Source of the DNA: Pseudomonas sp. UFMG81
GTDB lineage: Bacteria; Pseudomonadota; Gammaproteobacteria; Pseudomonadales; Pseudomonadaceae
DNA length: 64,000 nt
Assembly: GCF_015354575.1 (NCBI RefSeq)
Contig: NZ_JACAFQ010000022.1
Coordinates: 16,796 to 80,795, forward strand
Direction of reading: 5' to 3'
Positions 34,127 through 42,774 of the stretch are shown here, one piece after another. The first letter of the stretch is position 1. Each line of letters starts with the position of its first letter. Under the pieces are notes generated by a model, which saw only the letters and a list, made by a program, of their open reading frames with translations, had not been told where the DNA came from and did no database searches. A program made the translations under genes and the position numbers.

Positions 34127-34537
34127 ATGAATAAGATAGCTGAAATTTTTAAAATCAACCGCCGTATTGAATCCGAGCTTCAAACTGCCGCTGCATTGTT
34201 ACACGACGCAGAAGTCGTGCGCGCCTTGCGTTTTTTGAACGACCTTGACGAGCTGGCCTGCAAATTTCAATTTACGCCTCGTGAGATTCTCATGTATCTC
34301 GCACCACGAAAAGAATCTTCCCATCTCCCACAAGCCGATCAAGGCGTGATTGAGAAAGTTCCGGCAAAAACGGTTACTACGAATGTTACGCGCAGTCCAC
34401 GGGAGTATCCTGTCAAAATTTACAAAAATCCCCATACCGGCGCTCTGATAGAAACGCGAGGGGGAAACCACACTGCGCTCAAAAAGTGGAAGTCCACCTA
34501 TGGCGGTGCCGTGGTTGAAGGATGGCGAATCGACTGA
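34127..34537 (+). CDS. MvaT-family H-NS-like protein
   Basis: 136 residues, ATG with GAGG at 7 bp. The C-terminal pincer is clear: VKIYKNPHTGALIETRGGNH followed by TALKKWK, matching MvaT. The N-terminal coiled coil (IAEIFKINRRIESELQTAAAL) is strongly diverged from housekeeping MvaT and contains CKFQFTPREILMYLAP at the second dimerisation site. It probably forms an operon with the truncated relative upstream. It is the second complete MvaT-like gene in the island. Regulation of AT-rich DNA is expected; targets are unknown. Confidence 0.88.
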   Translation: MNKIAEIFKINRRIESELQTAAALLHDAEVVRALRFLNDLDELACKFQFTPREILMYLAPRKESSHLPQADQGVIEKVPAKTVTTNVTRSPREYPVKIYKNPHTGALIETRGGNHTALKKWKSTYGGAVVEGWRID

Positions 34538-34614
34538 TAGCAGCGATTATCGGTCGCTGGGTCGGGATGAAAACGGGTAAGGGCTGAGCGTATTCCGAGC
34601 TCATTCCCGATACA

Positions 34615-35739
34615 TCATAGGGGGCAGCCTTGGACGCAACGGGACGACCGACGCACCATGCGAAATGACACTTTCCGGAAAACCTCTGCCGAAGCAGCAA
34701 TGACTGGATCACTGTCAGCACTCGCTGCATTGGCAACCGGCTCGCGCAGGAGCCGCAGGTTGGACGACATCGAATCGGCCTTGTAGCCGTCAACACCATT
34801 CAGGTGAGTGAACAATGGCAGATTTGGCAATGGACGGCTTAAATCGACATGCCGTGACTGAAGGTATCGCTGAATCAGTGGACTCATAGGTTTGGGCAAG
34901 CGCCTCCAGGTTTCCGGCACGCCGCTTGAAACCTCAGAAAGGCTCCAGTCCCCGTTTGATTCGAGCCGGAGACGGTCGAGTGTAAAACCCGTGTTAAAGG
35001 TACCGATGATTTGTTTAGCGGTCAGGTTGGTATAGCGTGCAAGCCCCAGGTAAACCGCCAACTGTAGGCATTGGCGGGCATGAACGCGAGACGACAACGC
35101 AATCGTAAAGAGCCAGTTCAGCTGCTTTTCGCTCAATACGACCGAGCCTCTGCTCATTGGAAGTTTCCCAGTGATGCTTGAAGCATCCTCAGCAGGATTG
35201 GCTCGCTGGCTACCTGTATACCACCTGTAAAAGTCAAAAAAGTGCTGGAGATGAGAAACCAAGCGTGTACACGGATCTCGAGTGATGGGCATCAGCGACC
35301 CAGCCCCGCTAGGAGTCCTTCGGAATAGTCTCCATTCTGGATTGATCGTCCAGTCCTTAAACGGCACTGAGCATTCCTCAATAAATCGACTATGTGCGGC
35401 TACTGCCGTACAACCCACGGGGGGATCGCAATAGAAGTCAAGAAAGCACCGTACCTGTTGTTCGCCCCAGTCAAGCAGCGGCATATGGGTGTGAAAGCTC
35501 CAAAGCAGCATAGCGTCAAGGTTGCACGCCAATTGGTTGTACTTGAAGCCAGAGGGGGTCGTGATTGCGCTGTGCTTGAGGAACTCCATGCAGTACCAGG
35601 TGCTTATGAATGGCTGAGCATCCGGAGAGACTTTTTCCATTTGTTCGCAAACCGCGGTGCACTCGGGGACGTGGGTTCCGAGCTCTGGGTGCCATTGGCT
35701 ATATGGAGGGATGATCGGGAAGAAGACGAAGGGGTGCAT
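34615..35739 (-). CDS. Truncated or degenerate tyrosine recombinase
   Basis: 374 residues. The N-terminal two thirds are a core-binding-like helical region (TRLVSHLQHFFDFYRWYT). The catalytic part starts with LSSRVHARQCLQLAVYLGLARYTNLTAK, followed by TWRRLPKPMSPLIQRYLQSR and LPLFTHLNG. It ends near VSFRMVRRS, where the HxxR box belongs, then stops a few residues later. The second histidine/tryptophan and the tyrosine nucleophile are missing in all frames downstream, so it is probably inactive. It converges on the MvaT-like pair and is the last island gene before core-like sequence. Confidence 0.55.
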   Translation of the reverse strand: MHPFVFFPIIPPYSQWHPELGTHVPECTAVCEQMEKVSPDAQPFISTWYCMEFLKHSAITTPSGFKYNQLACNLDAMLLWSFHTHMPLLDWGEQQVRCFLDFYCDPPVGCTAVAAHSRFIEECSVPFKDWTINPEWRLFRRTPSGAGSLMPITRDPCTRLVSHLQHFFDFYRWYTGSQRANPAEDASSITGKLPMSRGSVVLSEKQLNWLFTIALSSRVHARQCLQLAVYLGLARYTNLTAKQIIGTFNTGFTLDRLRLESNGDWSLSEVSSGVPETWRRLPKPMSPLIQRYLQSRHVDLSRPLPNLPLFTHLNGVDGYKADSMSSNLRLLREPVANAASADSDPVIAASAEVFRKVSFRMVRRSSRCVQGCPL

Positions 35740-36078
35740 CGCCGCGACCTCTAGAGAAGTATAATGAAGAGGTGCGATGCAACAGGTGATTTAGGTTTAG
35801 CTGTGATCTCAGGCCCAGTCAAATATCACCGGATTTAGCAGCGTTCTAGTCGGCGATAGGTGAATTGGCTTCTAAGGACTAGGGTTCAGAAGCGGAGCTA
35901 AGCAGCTGAGTGCAAAGGAGTTCGGTGAATACTGACAACGATTCCGGTGATTGTTGAAAAGGTCTACATGAACATTTCTGACATAGCATCTGGTTTAACA
36001 TAATATGCATTATGCGCTAATTCGTATATTGGCGTGGCTCCGGTTATCGCCACAATCGAAGCCACGCCAGCGTGCTTT
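35740..36078. other. Candidate island boundary with palindromic sequence
   Basis: About 340 bp, AT-rich, no gene. At 35999-36014 lies CATAAT-ATGC-ATTATG, 6-bp arms round a 4-base centre. At 36031-36068 lies a hairpin with 9-bp arms GGCGTGGCT/AGCCACGCC just before the end of the core hydrolase gene. The first could be a recombinase core or element end; the second a transcription stop. Base composition changes to core-like right after it. No tRNA is seen. Confidence 0.4.
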
Positions 36079-37404
36079 TTACCGAGTCAGTGCCTTGCTC
36101 AGCGCATTCACGAACACTGCCTGTTCGTCATACAGCGAAGCTGGCGTCTCGGCGTTCTTCCACGTCGACCATTGCACCATCACCAGGTGCTCGGCTGGAT
36201 TGATCGCGATCGTCTGTCCATAGATGCCCAGCGCCCAGAACGTCTTGTCGCTGTTCGTCGTCTGTTTAGGTTCAGCGTCGGTATCGGACGCCGGCGCGTT
36301 GTACCACCACTGATAGCCGTACTGACCGTTCGGCGCCGCCGCGGTCACCGAGCCCTTGGCCGTCGTCCAATGTGTCGAGCGCGCGATCCAGTCGTCCGGC
36401 AGCAGCTTCTCGCCATTGGCCAGTTGCCCGCCGCTGAGCACGAACTCGCCGAAGCGGCCCCAGTCGCGCAGCGTGGCATTGAAGCCATGGCCGCCCATGT
36501 CGACCTTGCCCGGCACCAGTGCATGCCAGACGCCATCTTGTTGCATGCCATAGCGACTCCAGAGGCGGCTCTCCAGGTATTTGGCCAAGGTCATACCCGT
36601 GGCGTTCTCCAGCACGCGGCCGACAAGCCAGGCGCCACCGGTGTTATAGGACCAGACTTCACCTGGCTTGACGCCAGGCTTGCGCTTGACCGAGCGCACC
36701 AGGTTCAGCACGCAGTCATACGGGTCCGGCTTGGCTTCACACTGAGTCATGTGCGAGAAATCGGAGTCTTTCGAGGCGTAGTTCTCATCCCATTGCACGC
36801 CTGAGGTGTGCTGCATCAACTGGTGCAGCGTCACGTCCTGCCACTCGGAGCCCTCGAGCTCCGGGATGTAGATTGCGATCTTGTCGTCCAGCGACTTGAT
36901 CTTGCCTTCCTTTACCGCCATGCCGACAAGCACACTGACCACCGATTTGGCCACTGAACGCGAGGTCCACAGGGTCTGTGGCGTGTTGCCCTTGCCGTAG
37001 TATTCGTAGGCGATCTTGCCATCCTTGAGCACCAGCAAGCCGGTCACGCTCTGGCTTGCCAGGTAATCGGCCAGGCCGCGCTGCTTGCCTTCCATGCTAT
37101 AGCTCACCTCCTTGAGCGGGCTGCTGGCTGTCGGCAACGGATAGGGTTTGGCACCGTGGGTGCTAAACACATCTCCCTCGTACAGGCGATACGTATTACG
37201 GAATCCCACGACACGCGTGTCCTGGTCCCAACTGAGCATGTCCTTGGCGGCTGGCAGCACCTTGTCGAAGGGCTGCGGACAGGGTTCAAGCCCTGGCACG
37301 CCGCATGGCCCTCTGGTATCGGCGGCATGCGCCAGGCCGACGGCAAGGGTCAGGGCCAGCAGGCCTGAACCGGTGAACGACTTCTTTATTGTTGTAGGCC
37401 GCAT
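36079..37404 (-). CDS. Secreted beta-lactamase-fold serine hydrolase
   Basis: 441 residues from ATG 37404 (GAGGAA at 7 bp). Residues 1-26 are a Sec signal peptide (FTGSGLLALTLAVGLAHAA), so it acts in the periplasm. The active-site SxxK is SVAK in SRSVAKSVVS, and the YxN is YNT in WSYNTGGAW. A KTG-like third motif, GxYGQT, lies near the end. The family is class C beta-lactamase-like/6-aminohexanoate-dimer hydrolase-like esterases, so substrate cannot be told. It is divergent from a LysR gene, the layout of ampC-ampR, and is probably regulated by it. Confidence 0.8.
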   Translation of the reverse strand: MRPTTIKKSFTGSGLLALTLAVGLAHAADTRGPCGVPGLEPCPQPFDKVLPAAKDMLSWDQDTRVVGFRNTYRLYEGDVFSTHGAKPYPLPTASSPLKEVSYSMEGKQRGLADYLASQSVTGLLVLKDGKIAYEYYGKGNTPQTLWTSRSVAKSVVSVLVGMAVKEGKIKSLDDKIAIYIPELEGSEWQDVTLHQLMQHTSGVQWDENYASKDSDFSHMTQCEAKPDPYDCVLNLVRSVKRKPGVKPGEVWSYNTGGAWLVGRVLENATGMTLAKYLESRLWSRYGMQQDGVWHALVPGKVDMGGHGFNATLRDWGRFGEFVLSGGQLANGEKLLPDDWIARSTHWTTAKGSVTAAAPNGQYGYQWWYNAPASDTDAEPKQTTNSDKTFWALGIYGQTIAINPAEHLVMVQWSTWKNAETPASLYDEQAVFVNALSKALTR

Positions 37405-37519
37405 CGATGGTTCCTCAAAGCGTGGAATTACGCTTCCTGGAGTGTCGGCAACTTGAACTGTACGGAAAAGCACAATAAATTTGCCCTCACTATTAAAAAA
37501 ACTAACAGCCTGGCCGCCC
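37405..37519. promoter_or_regulatory. Divergent promoter region of hydrolase and LysR gene
   Basis: A 115-bp region between divergent starts, the usual place for a LysR operator. An AT-rich stretch (AATAAATTTGCC, ACTATTAAAAAAACTAAC) lies at about 37470-37505. No unambiguous T-N11-A operator was fixed by eye. Confidence 0.45.
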
Positions 37520-38413
37520 ATGACCCGCGATCGCTTGCCACCCCTCAACGCCGTGCGTGCCTTCGAAGCCGCGGCGCGGCTGGGCAGTTATGTAGCGGCC
37601 TCGCAGGCGCTGCACGTGACCCAGCCGGCGATCGGCCGGCACGTGAAGAACCTCGAAGACTGGCTGGGTGTGCGCCTGCTCGAGCGCTCGCCCCGGGGCG
37701 TCACCCTTACCTTGCAAGGCGCCCACTACTATCAGGCTGCTACTGAGGCCCTGCAGATCCTCGCGGATGCCGGTACACGCCTGGCCAAGCGCGGCGACGA
37801 ACGCTGGTTGCGCATTCTCTGCGGGCCTGCGTTTGCCTCGCGCTGGCTGACGCCACGCATCGAAGCCCTGCGCAGCCTGCGGCCAGACCTGAAGATTGCC
37901 ATCGAGCCCAACTCCACCTTCACCAGCGTCGATGCCCGCCAGGCTGACCTGGCCATTGCCTATGGCCTGCCTGGTGAGCTGTCCGGCGTGCGCGAAGTAT
38001 TGATCCGCCCCGAGGTGTTTCCGGTCTGCGCGCCGGATTACCTGGCGCGTCTGCCGGCAGGCCTGGAGGCCGCCGACTTGCCGAAATACCAGCTGATCCA
38101 CGTGGACGATGGCACCTGGTGGAACAGTTGGTTCGCCGCCATTGGGTTGCGCATTCGGGTCAAGGCCCAGACCTCACATGTCAGCAATGACATTGTGTTG
38201 ACCCTGGCCCAGCGCGGCCACGGCATCGCACTGGCCAACGCGGTGCTGGTCGATCGCGAACTGCAGGAAGGTAACCTGGTGCGCTGTGTTGCACCGGCGG
38301 TACCGCTTGAGAGTTATCAATTGCTGACCCCTCCCCAGCCGCCGTCTGCCGACGCCTTGTGGTTCATGGAATGGTTCGCTACCCGTTTGCGCGAAAGTTA
38401 TCCAGGGGTTTGA
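37520..38413 (+). CDS. LysR-family regulator, GcvA/AmpR-like
   Basis: 297 residues from ATG 37520. Residues 5-65 hold the winged HTH with the GcvA/AmpR subgroup signature: PPLNAVRAFEAAARLGSYVAA and then SQALHVTQPAIGRHVKNLED. The remainder is a periplasmic-binding-like effector domain (ending QLLTPPQPPSADALWFMEWF). Such proteins activate a divergent neighbour in response to a ligand. The adjacent secreted serine hydrolase is the natural target. Family certain, effector unknown. Confidence 0.88.
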   Translation: MTRDRLPPLNAVRAFEAAARLGSYVAASQALHVTQPAIGRHVKNLEDWLGVRLLERSPRGVTLTLQGAHYYQAATEALQILADAGTRLAKRGDERWLRILCGPAFASRWLTPRIEALRSLRPDLKIAIEPNSTFTSVDARQADLAIAYGLPGELSGVREVLIRPEVFPVCAPDYLARLPAGLEAADLPKYQLIHVDDGTWWNSWFAAIGLRIRVKAQTSHVSNDIVLTLAQRGHGIALANAVLVDRELQEGNLVRCVAPAVPLESYQLLTPPQPPSADALWFMEWFATRLRESYPGV

Positions 38414-38696
38414 ACCTGAAACACAGGCTCAAGTTCACGGGCTTAAAAGTCGCTTACTTTCATGAACGTCTACGATAACTCGACTAAATAAGCATTTAGT
38501 TGAGTTAAGTTATGAATGCTCGAACAAACAGCAAATAAGCACCCTGCAACTACTCGCCGCCATTGAATGGCAAAGTTAAACCCCTTCCGGCTGGCACGAG
38601 TTTCGCCCTGAAGGGTTGTGGGTGCCCTTGCGACTGGCCAGCGCGTTCGGTTTTCGCTTTAATCATTCGCTGGACCCCTCATCCTCGAGGTTTTGC

Positions 38697-39197
38697 ATGA
38701 AGCACTGTTTCACCTTGCTGGTCAGCGTGTTGGCGCTCGCTGGCTGCGATGTCTCCATCAATACCAACGCGCCCGCGACGAGTACGTCGGCAGTAACGGT
38801 CTCCCCACCTGGCTCAGCACAACAGCAGCGACAGGTGGCGGGTACTGCGAATGCGTTCCTGCTGTTGCTTGATGCGGGAAGAGCCGACATGACCTGGTCG
38901 TCGACTGGCTCGGCACTCAAGGCGACAACGTCCGAGTCAAACTGGGTCAACGGCATCAGCGGCTTGCGCATGGGGCTTGGCGAACTGCAGCAACGTGATC
39001 ATTTTCAGATCACCTACACCCGGCAGTTGCCGGATGCGCCGCCTGGCCATTACGCCGCCATCCAGACCCAGTCGACGTTTGCGAACATGGCCGTGACCGA
39101 GCTTGTGCTGCTCGTTGAAGACGCTGACCAGTGGCGCGTGGTCGGCTACAACATCAGCAAAGCCGTCGAGGTGGCCGCAGGGATTCGGCTCTTCTAG
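38697..39197 (+). CDS. DUF4019-like lipoprotein
   Basis: 166 residues from ATG 38697 (GAGG at 6 bp); an upstream extension is not needed. Signal peptide with lipobox LALAGC at residues 13-18, so a lipidated envelope protein. The mature part contains AGTANAFLLLLDAGRADMTWSS, and the C-terminal half (YTRQLPDAPPGHYAAIQTQS, VTELVLLVEDADQWRVVGY) reads like DUF4019. It lies just before the paa cluster on the opposite strand to paaX. Function unknown. Confidence 0.72.
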   Translation: MKHCFTLLVSVLALAGCDVSINTNAPATSTSAVTVSPPGSAQQQRQVAGTANAFLLLLDAGRADMTWSSTGSALKATTSESNWVNGISGLRMGLGELQQRDHFQITYTRQLPDAPPGHYAAIQTQSTFANMAVTELVLLVEDADQWRVVGYNISKAVEVAAGIRLF

Positions 39198-39256
39198 TCG
39201 GCCAGTCGCCCTATGGACCGGCCTGAGGTTGAATGCGCTTCAGGTCCTTCGTGATA

Positions 39257-40180
39257 TCAGCTCAATCCACCGAACCTTTGGTAATAGCTGCTGTTGGCAT
39301 CCGGCAACGGCCCATCCGCCGTCTCCAGCGCATTGGCCAGGTACTCCTCTGCCCTGCCCTGCACCAGCCGGTACAGGTTGCGGCAGAGTTGCCGTGCCGC
39401 CCGGCCTTCCCAATCCCCCGGCAACAGCTCATCCGGCAGTTGCGGATCGCGCAGCAGCAGGCGCCGGTATTCGTGGATCAGCAAGGTGCGGGCCAGGAAG
39501 CAGTCGCTGGCGTCGGGTGTCTCCAACGCACTCATCGCCTGCCACAAGGGGCGGAACAGGCGAATGAACTCGCTGTAGTGCTGGCCCAGCTCATCGATAT
39601 TCCAGCTTTCGCGCACTTGTGCACGCAATGCCTTGGAGGCCAGCACCTCTTGAGCCAGGGTTTCGAAGACGATGCTGTCGTCCTCGGCGTCCTGCTCGCG
39701 CAGGGTCGCAACCAGGTCGGCGCGATCGGTGCGCGGGCAGCCCAGCAGGTTCGGGCCCATGGCGCCGAAGCCTTGCCACTCCAGCTCCTCGCGCACAGCC
39801 TTGCGTTTGCCGGCGTCGAGCTGCGACAGCAACACCAGGGTCCAGGCACCGTTCCAGGCCGGGAGGCTCGCGCTGTAGACGCGCTTGAAGGCTTTCTCGA
39901 AACGCCGCCGCCCGGTGCCCGTGAGGCTGTAGTAGCTGCGTCGACCAACCTTCTCGGCGGTCAGCCAGCCTTCCTTGGTCAGGCGGAAGATCGAGGTACG
40001 GATCAGCCGCTCGTTGATGCCCATCGGCTCCAGCAGGTTGATCAGGCTGCCCAGCCAGACCGTGCCGCCATGGGGTTCGATGGCATCGCCATAAAGGGTG
40101 ATGATCAGCGAGCTGGCGCGGATCGGCGTCTGCTCCTGGAAGCGGGTGATCAGGTGATTCAGAGGGGCAAGGCTGCTCAT
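39257..40180 (-). CDS. paaX: Phenylacetate-responsive transcriptional repressor PaaX
   Basis: 307 residues from ATG 40180, the usual PaaX length. Residues 1-95 carry the PaaX N-terminal winged helix (LITRFQEQTPIRASSLIITLYGD; RLIRTSIFRLTKEGWL; RRSYYSLTGTGRRRFE). The rest is the PaaX-like ligand-binding and C-terminal domain (RPLWQAMSALETPDASDCFLARTLLIHEYRRLLLRDP). PaaX represses paa promoters and is released by phenylacetyl-CoA. It is transcribed divergently from the paaF operon and downstream of paaY with 59 bp between them. The identity is secure. Confidence 0.95.
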   Translation of the reverse strand: MSSLAPLNHLITRFQEQTPIRASSLIITLYGDAIEPHGGTVWLGSLINLLEPMGINERLIRTSIFRLTKEGWLTAEKVGRRSYYSLTGTGRRRFEKAFKRVYSASLPAWNGAWTLVLLSQLDAGKRKAVREELEWQGFGAMGPNLLGCPRTDRADLVATLREQDAEDDSIVFETLAQEVLASKALRAQVRESWNIDELGQHYSEFIRLFRPLWQAMSALETPDASDCFLARTLLIHEYRRLLLRDPQLPDELLPGDWEGRAARQLCRNLYRLVQGRAEEYLANALETADGPLPDANSSYYQRFGGLS

Positions 40181-40239
40181 GAGGGGGCGCGGCGCGGCTA
40201 AAGCCTCGACTATACCCGCCTGCCGTGACCGCGCAAGGC

Positions 40240-40839
40240 TCATGCGCCGCCCTCGGACTTGGGTCGGAAGCCCGAATCACCCATGCGCGGGCGCTGCACC
40301 TCTGCTTCGCTCAATGCAGAGCACTCCACCATCGAGGTCATGCAGCGTCGCGTCAGGGCATGGTATTCGGCAGTGCCACGCTGTTTCCAGGCCAGTTCCT
40401 CATCGCTGACCGGCCGTTTGACCTGCGCCGGCGACCCCACCACCAGGCTCTGCTCCGGGCACTGGAAGCCGGCCTTGACGAACGCTGTGGCGGCGACGAT
40501 GCAGCGCGGCGCGACATGCGCCCCATCCATCACCACCGCATTCATCCCCACCAAAGCATCTTCACCCACCCGGCAACCGTGCAGTACCGCACCGTGGCCA
40601 ACGTGCCCATTGCGTTCGACCACCGTGTCGCCCCCGGGGAAGCCATGCATCACGCAGGTGTCCTGCAGGTTGGCGCCCTGCTCCAGGACGATGCGCCCGA
40701 AGTCGCCGCGCAACGACGCCAAGGGGCCGACATAGCAATCGGGGCCGACGATCACGTCACCGATCAGCACTGCACTGGGGTGGACATAGGCGCTGGGATG
40801 GACCACGGGGGTCAGGCCGTCGAGGCGGTAGCAAGGCAT
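40240..40839 (-). CDS. paaY: PaaY hexapeptide-repeat thioesterase
   Basis: 199 residues from ATG 40839 (GGGAG at 8 bp); a TTG further out is less likely. A left-handed beta-helix of hexapeptide repeats (VHPSAYVHPSAVLIGDVIVG; LQDTCVMHGFPGGDTVVERN) is followed by a C-terminal helix, as in gamma-carbonic-anhydrase-fold PaaY. In the paa pathway PaaY hydrolyses dead-end ring-hydroxylated CoA esters, freeing CoA. It is the first gene of the divergent minus-strand unit with paaX. The start agrees with homologues of about 200 residues. Confidence 0.92.
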   Translation of the reverse strand: MPCYRLDGLTPVVHPSAYVHPSAVLIGDVIVGPDCYVGPLASLRGDFGRIVLEQGANLQDTCVMHGFPGGDTVVERNGHVGHGAVLHGCRVGEDALVGMNAVVMDGAHVAPRCIVAATAFVKAGFQCPEQSLVVGSPAQVKRPVSDEELAWKQRGTAEYHALTRRCMTSMVECSALSEAEVQRPRMGDSGFRPKSEGGA

Positions 40840-41171
40840 GGGGTGGCTCCCGATGTGATTCAAAGGACTGCCCGATCATGTATCAATTCAAATATTTCAG
40901 TCAATTTATCTTGACGTGTATCGCTTTCTGTCGGCAGCACTGATCGCTGAAAAGCCAGTCATCACACGGGTTTCTGCACACATATACAGGACATACGGCT
41001 ACGAAAGCCGGCTTGCCGACGATAGGCAGTCAAAAAGCAAATGGATACACACAATCAATTTATGTATTGATATTTAGTATCGCATTTAGCCTATACTCGC
41101 CCCAGCACCGCCAACAACTCCAAAAAAAGCCGGCCGCAGCCGGCGCCGAACGTGCAGCCTGAGGTACCACC
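40840..41171. promoter_or_regulatory. Divergent paaY / paaF promoter region
   Basis: The paaF promoter is visible: -35 TTGATA (41067-41072), 19-bp spacer, -10 TATACT (41092-41097). A GTATCGC box lies in the spacer (41077-41083) and an ATCAAT-TTATGT-ATTGAT palindrome (41054-41071) overlaps the -35. A second GTATCGC lies at 40918-40924 toward paaY. Both elements recur before paaA, so they are likely operator parts for PaaX, although that is inference. Confidence 0.6.
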
Positions 41172-41945
41172 ATGCCAAGCAATCTCGTTGTGCAGCCCCC
41201 AGCGGATGGCGTCCGCCTGGTCACCCTGCACCGCCCGCAAGCCCTCAACGCATTGAACACCGAGTTGCTGGCCGAGCTGGCCGCCGAACTCGACGCCGCC
41301 GAGCGCGACGCGCACACCCGCGCCGTGGTCATCACCGGCAACCGCAAGGCCTTCGCCGCCGGCGCCGACATCAATGAAATGGCCGAGCGCGATCTGGTCG
41401 GCATTCTCAACGACCCTCGCGTGGCCCACTGGCAGCGCATCGCCGCCTTCTCCAAGCCGCTGATCGCCGCGGTAAACGGCTTCGCCCTGGGCGGAGGCTG
41501 CGAACTGGTGATGTGCGCCGATATCGTCATCGCTGGCAGCGACGCACGCTTTGGCCAGCCCGAAATCAACCTCGGCATCATCCCCGGCGCTGGAGGCACC
41601 CAGCGCCTGTTGCGCGCGGTAGGCAAGCCGCTGGCCATGCAGATGGTGCTCAGCGGCGAGGCCATCGACGCTCGCCATGCCCTGCAGGCTGGCCTGGTCA
41701 GCGAAATCACCGAGCCGGAGCTGACCGTGGAGCGCGCCCTGCAAGCGGCCCGCGCCATCGCCGCCAAGGCCCCGCTGGCCGTGCGCCTGGCCAAGGAAGC
41801 GCTGCTCAAGGCTCAGGACACCGACCTTGCCAGCGGCCTGCGTTTCGAACGCCACGCCTTCACCCTGCTGGCCGGTACCGCCGACCGCGACGAAGGCATC
41901 CGTGCCTTCCAGGAAAAACGCCCGGCCCATTTCCTCGGCCAGTGA
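41172..41945 (+). CDS. paaF: 2,3-dehydroadipyl-CoA hydratase PaaF
   Basis: 257 residues, ATG with GAGGT at 6 bp. Crotonase fold with the oxyanion hole ALGGGCELVMCADI and the catalytic glutamates in GGGCE and QPEINLGIIPGAGG. In the pathway it hydrates 2,3-dehydroadipyl-CoA to 3-hydroxyadipyl-CoA in the beta-oxidation phase. First gene of the plus-strand run, in the P. putida order (named paaA in older P. putida work). paaG follows after 32 bp. The family is sure; the exact hydratase assignment follows from gene order. Confidence 0.92.
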   Translation: MPSNLVVQPPADGVRLVTLHRPQALNALNTELLAELAAELDAAERDAHTRAVVITGNRKAFAAGADINEMAERDLVGILNDPRVAHWQRIAAFSKPLIAAVNGFALGGGCELVMCADIVIAGSDARFGQPEINLGIIPGAGGTQRLLRAVGKPLAMQMVLSGEAIDARHALQAGLVSEITEPELTVERALQAARAIAAKAPLAVRLAKEALLKAQDTDLASGLRFERHAFTLLAGTADRDEGIRAFQEKRPAHFLGQ

Positions 41946-41977
41946 CCCTTCCCCTCCACCGACGGAGCGCCTCTGTC

Positions 41978-42772
41978 ATGCTTTTCCAGCACATCCTGTT
42001 TTCCATCGACGACGACGGCGTCGCCTTGCTCAGCCTGAACCGGCCCGAGCAACTGAACAGTTTCAACAGCGCCATGCACCTGGAAGTGCGCGAGGCCCTC
42101 AAGCAAGTGCGCCAGAGCGAACACGCCCGAGTACTGCTGCTGACCGGCGAAGGCCGTGGATTCTGCGCAGGCCAGGACCTGTCTGATCGCAACGTCGCCC
42201 CCGGCGCCGAGATGCCCGACCTGGGCGAGTCCATCGAAAAATTCTACAACCCGCTGGTGCGCAGCCTGCGCGACCTGCCGCTGCCAGTGATCTGCGCCGT
42301 CAACGGCGTGGCCGCCGGCGCCGGGGCCAACTTGCCGCTGGCCTGCGACCTGGTGCTGGCGGCGCGTTCGGCCAGTTTCATCCAGGCGTTCTGCAAGATC
42401 GGCCTGGTGCCGGACTCCGGCGGTACTTGGCTGCTACCGCGCCTGGTCGGCATGGCCCGAGCCAAGGCCTTGGCCATGCTCGGCGAACGCCTGAGCGCTG
42501 AACAAGCCGAGCAATGGGGCCTGATCTACCGCGTAGTCGACGATGCCGCGCTGCGCGACGAAGCACTTGCCCTCGCCCGCCAACTGGCAACCCAACCCAC
42601 CTACGGCCTGGCCCTGATCAAGCGTGCGCTGAACCAGAGCTACGACAACCGTTTCGACCAGCAGCTGGAGCTGGAGCGCGACTTGCAACGGCTGGCTGGG
42701 CGCAGCGAGGATTACCGCGAAGGCGTCAGCGCCTTCATGAACAAGCGCGCCCCTGCGTTCAAGGGGCGTTGA
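41978..42772 (+). CDS. paaG: Ring 1,2-epoxyphenylacetyl-CoA isomerase PaaG
   Basis: 264 residues from ATG 41978. A second crotonase-family enzyme: RGFCAGQDLSDRN, VAAGAGANLPLACDLVLAA as oxyanion hole, and IGLVPDSGGTWLLPRLVG, where the aspartate replaces the second hydratase glutamate, as in PaaG isomerases. PaaG converts ring-epoxide CoA to oxepin-CoA and also shifts double bonds later. paaH begins 2 bp after its stop, so the two are tightly coupled. Confidence 0.93.
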   Translation: MLFQHILFSIDDDGVALLSLNRPEQLNSFNSAMHLEVREALKQVRQSEHARVLLLTGEGRGFCAGQDLSDRNVAPGAEMPDLGESIEKFYNPLVRSLRDLPLPVICAVNGVAAGAGANLPLACDLVLAARSASFIQAFCKIGLVPDSGGTWLLPRLVGMARAKALAMLGERLSAEQAEQWGLIYRVVDDAALRDEALALARQLATQPTYGLALIKRALNQSYDNRFDQQLELERDLQRLAGRSEDYREGVSAFMNKRAPAFKGR

Positions 42773-42774
42773 CC

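Noticed and set aside
35740..36078. tRNA gene as island attachment site
   Set aside because: No cloverleaf or CCA-end pattern was found in this gap.
36034..36804. A 256-codon plus-strand frame opposite the serine hydrolase
   Set aside because: Arginine- and histidine-rich antisense shadow; the minus strand has signal peptide and SxxK.
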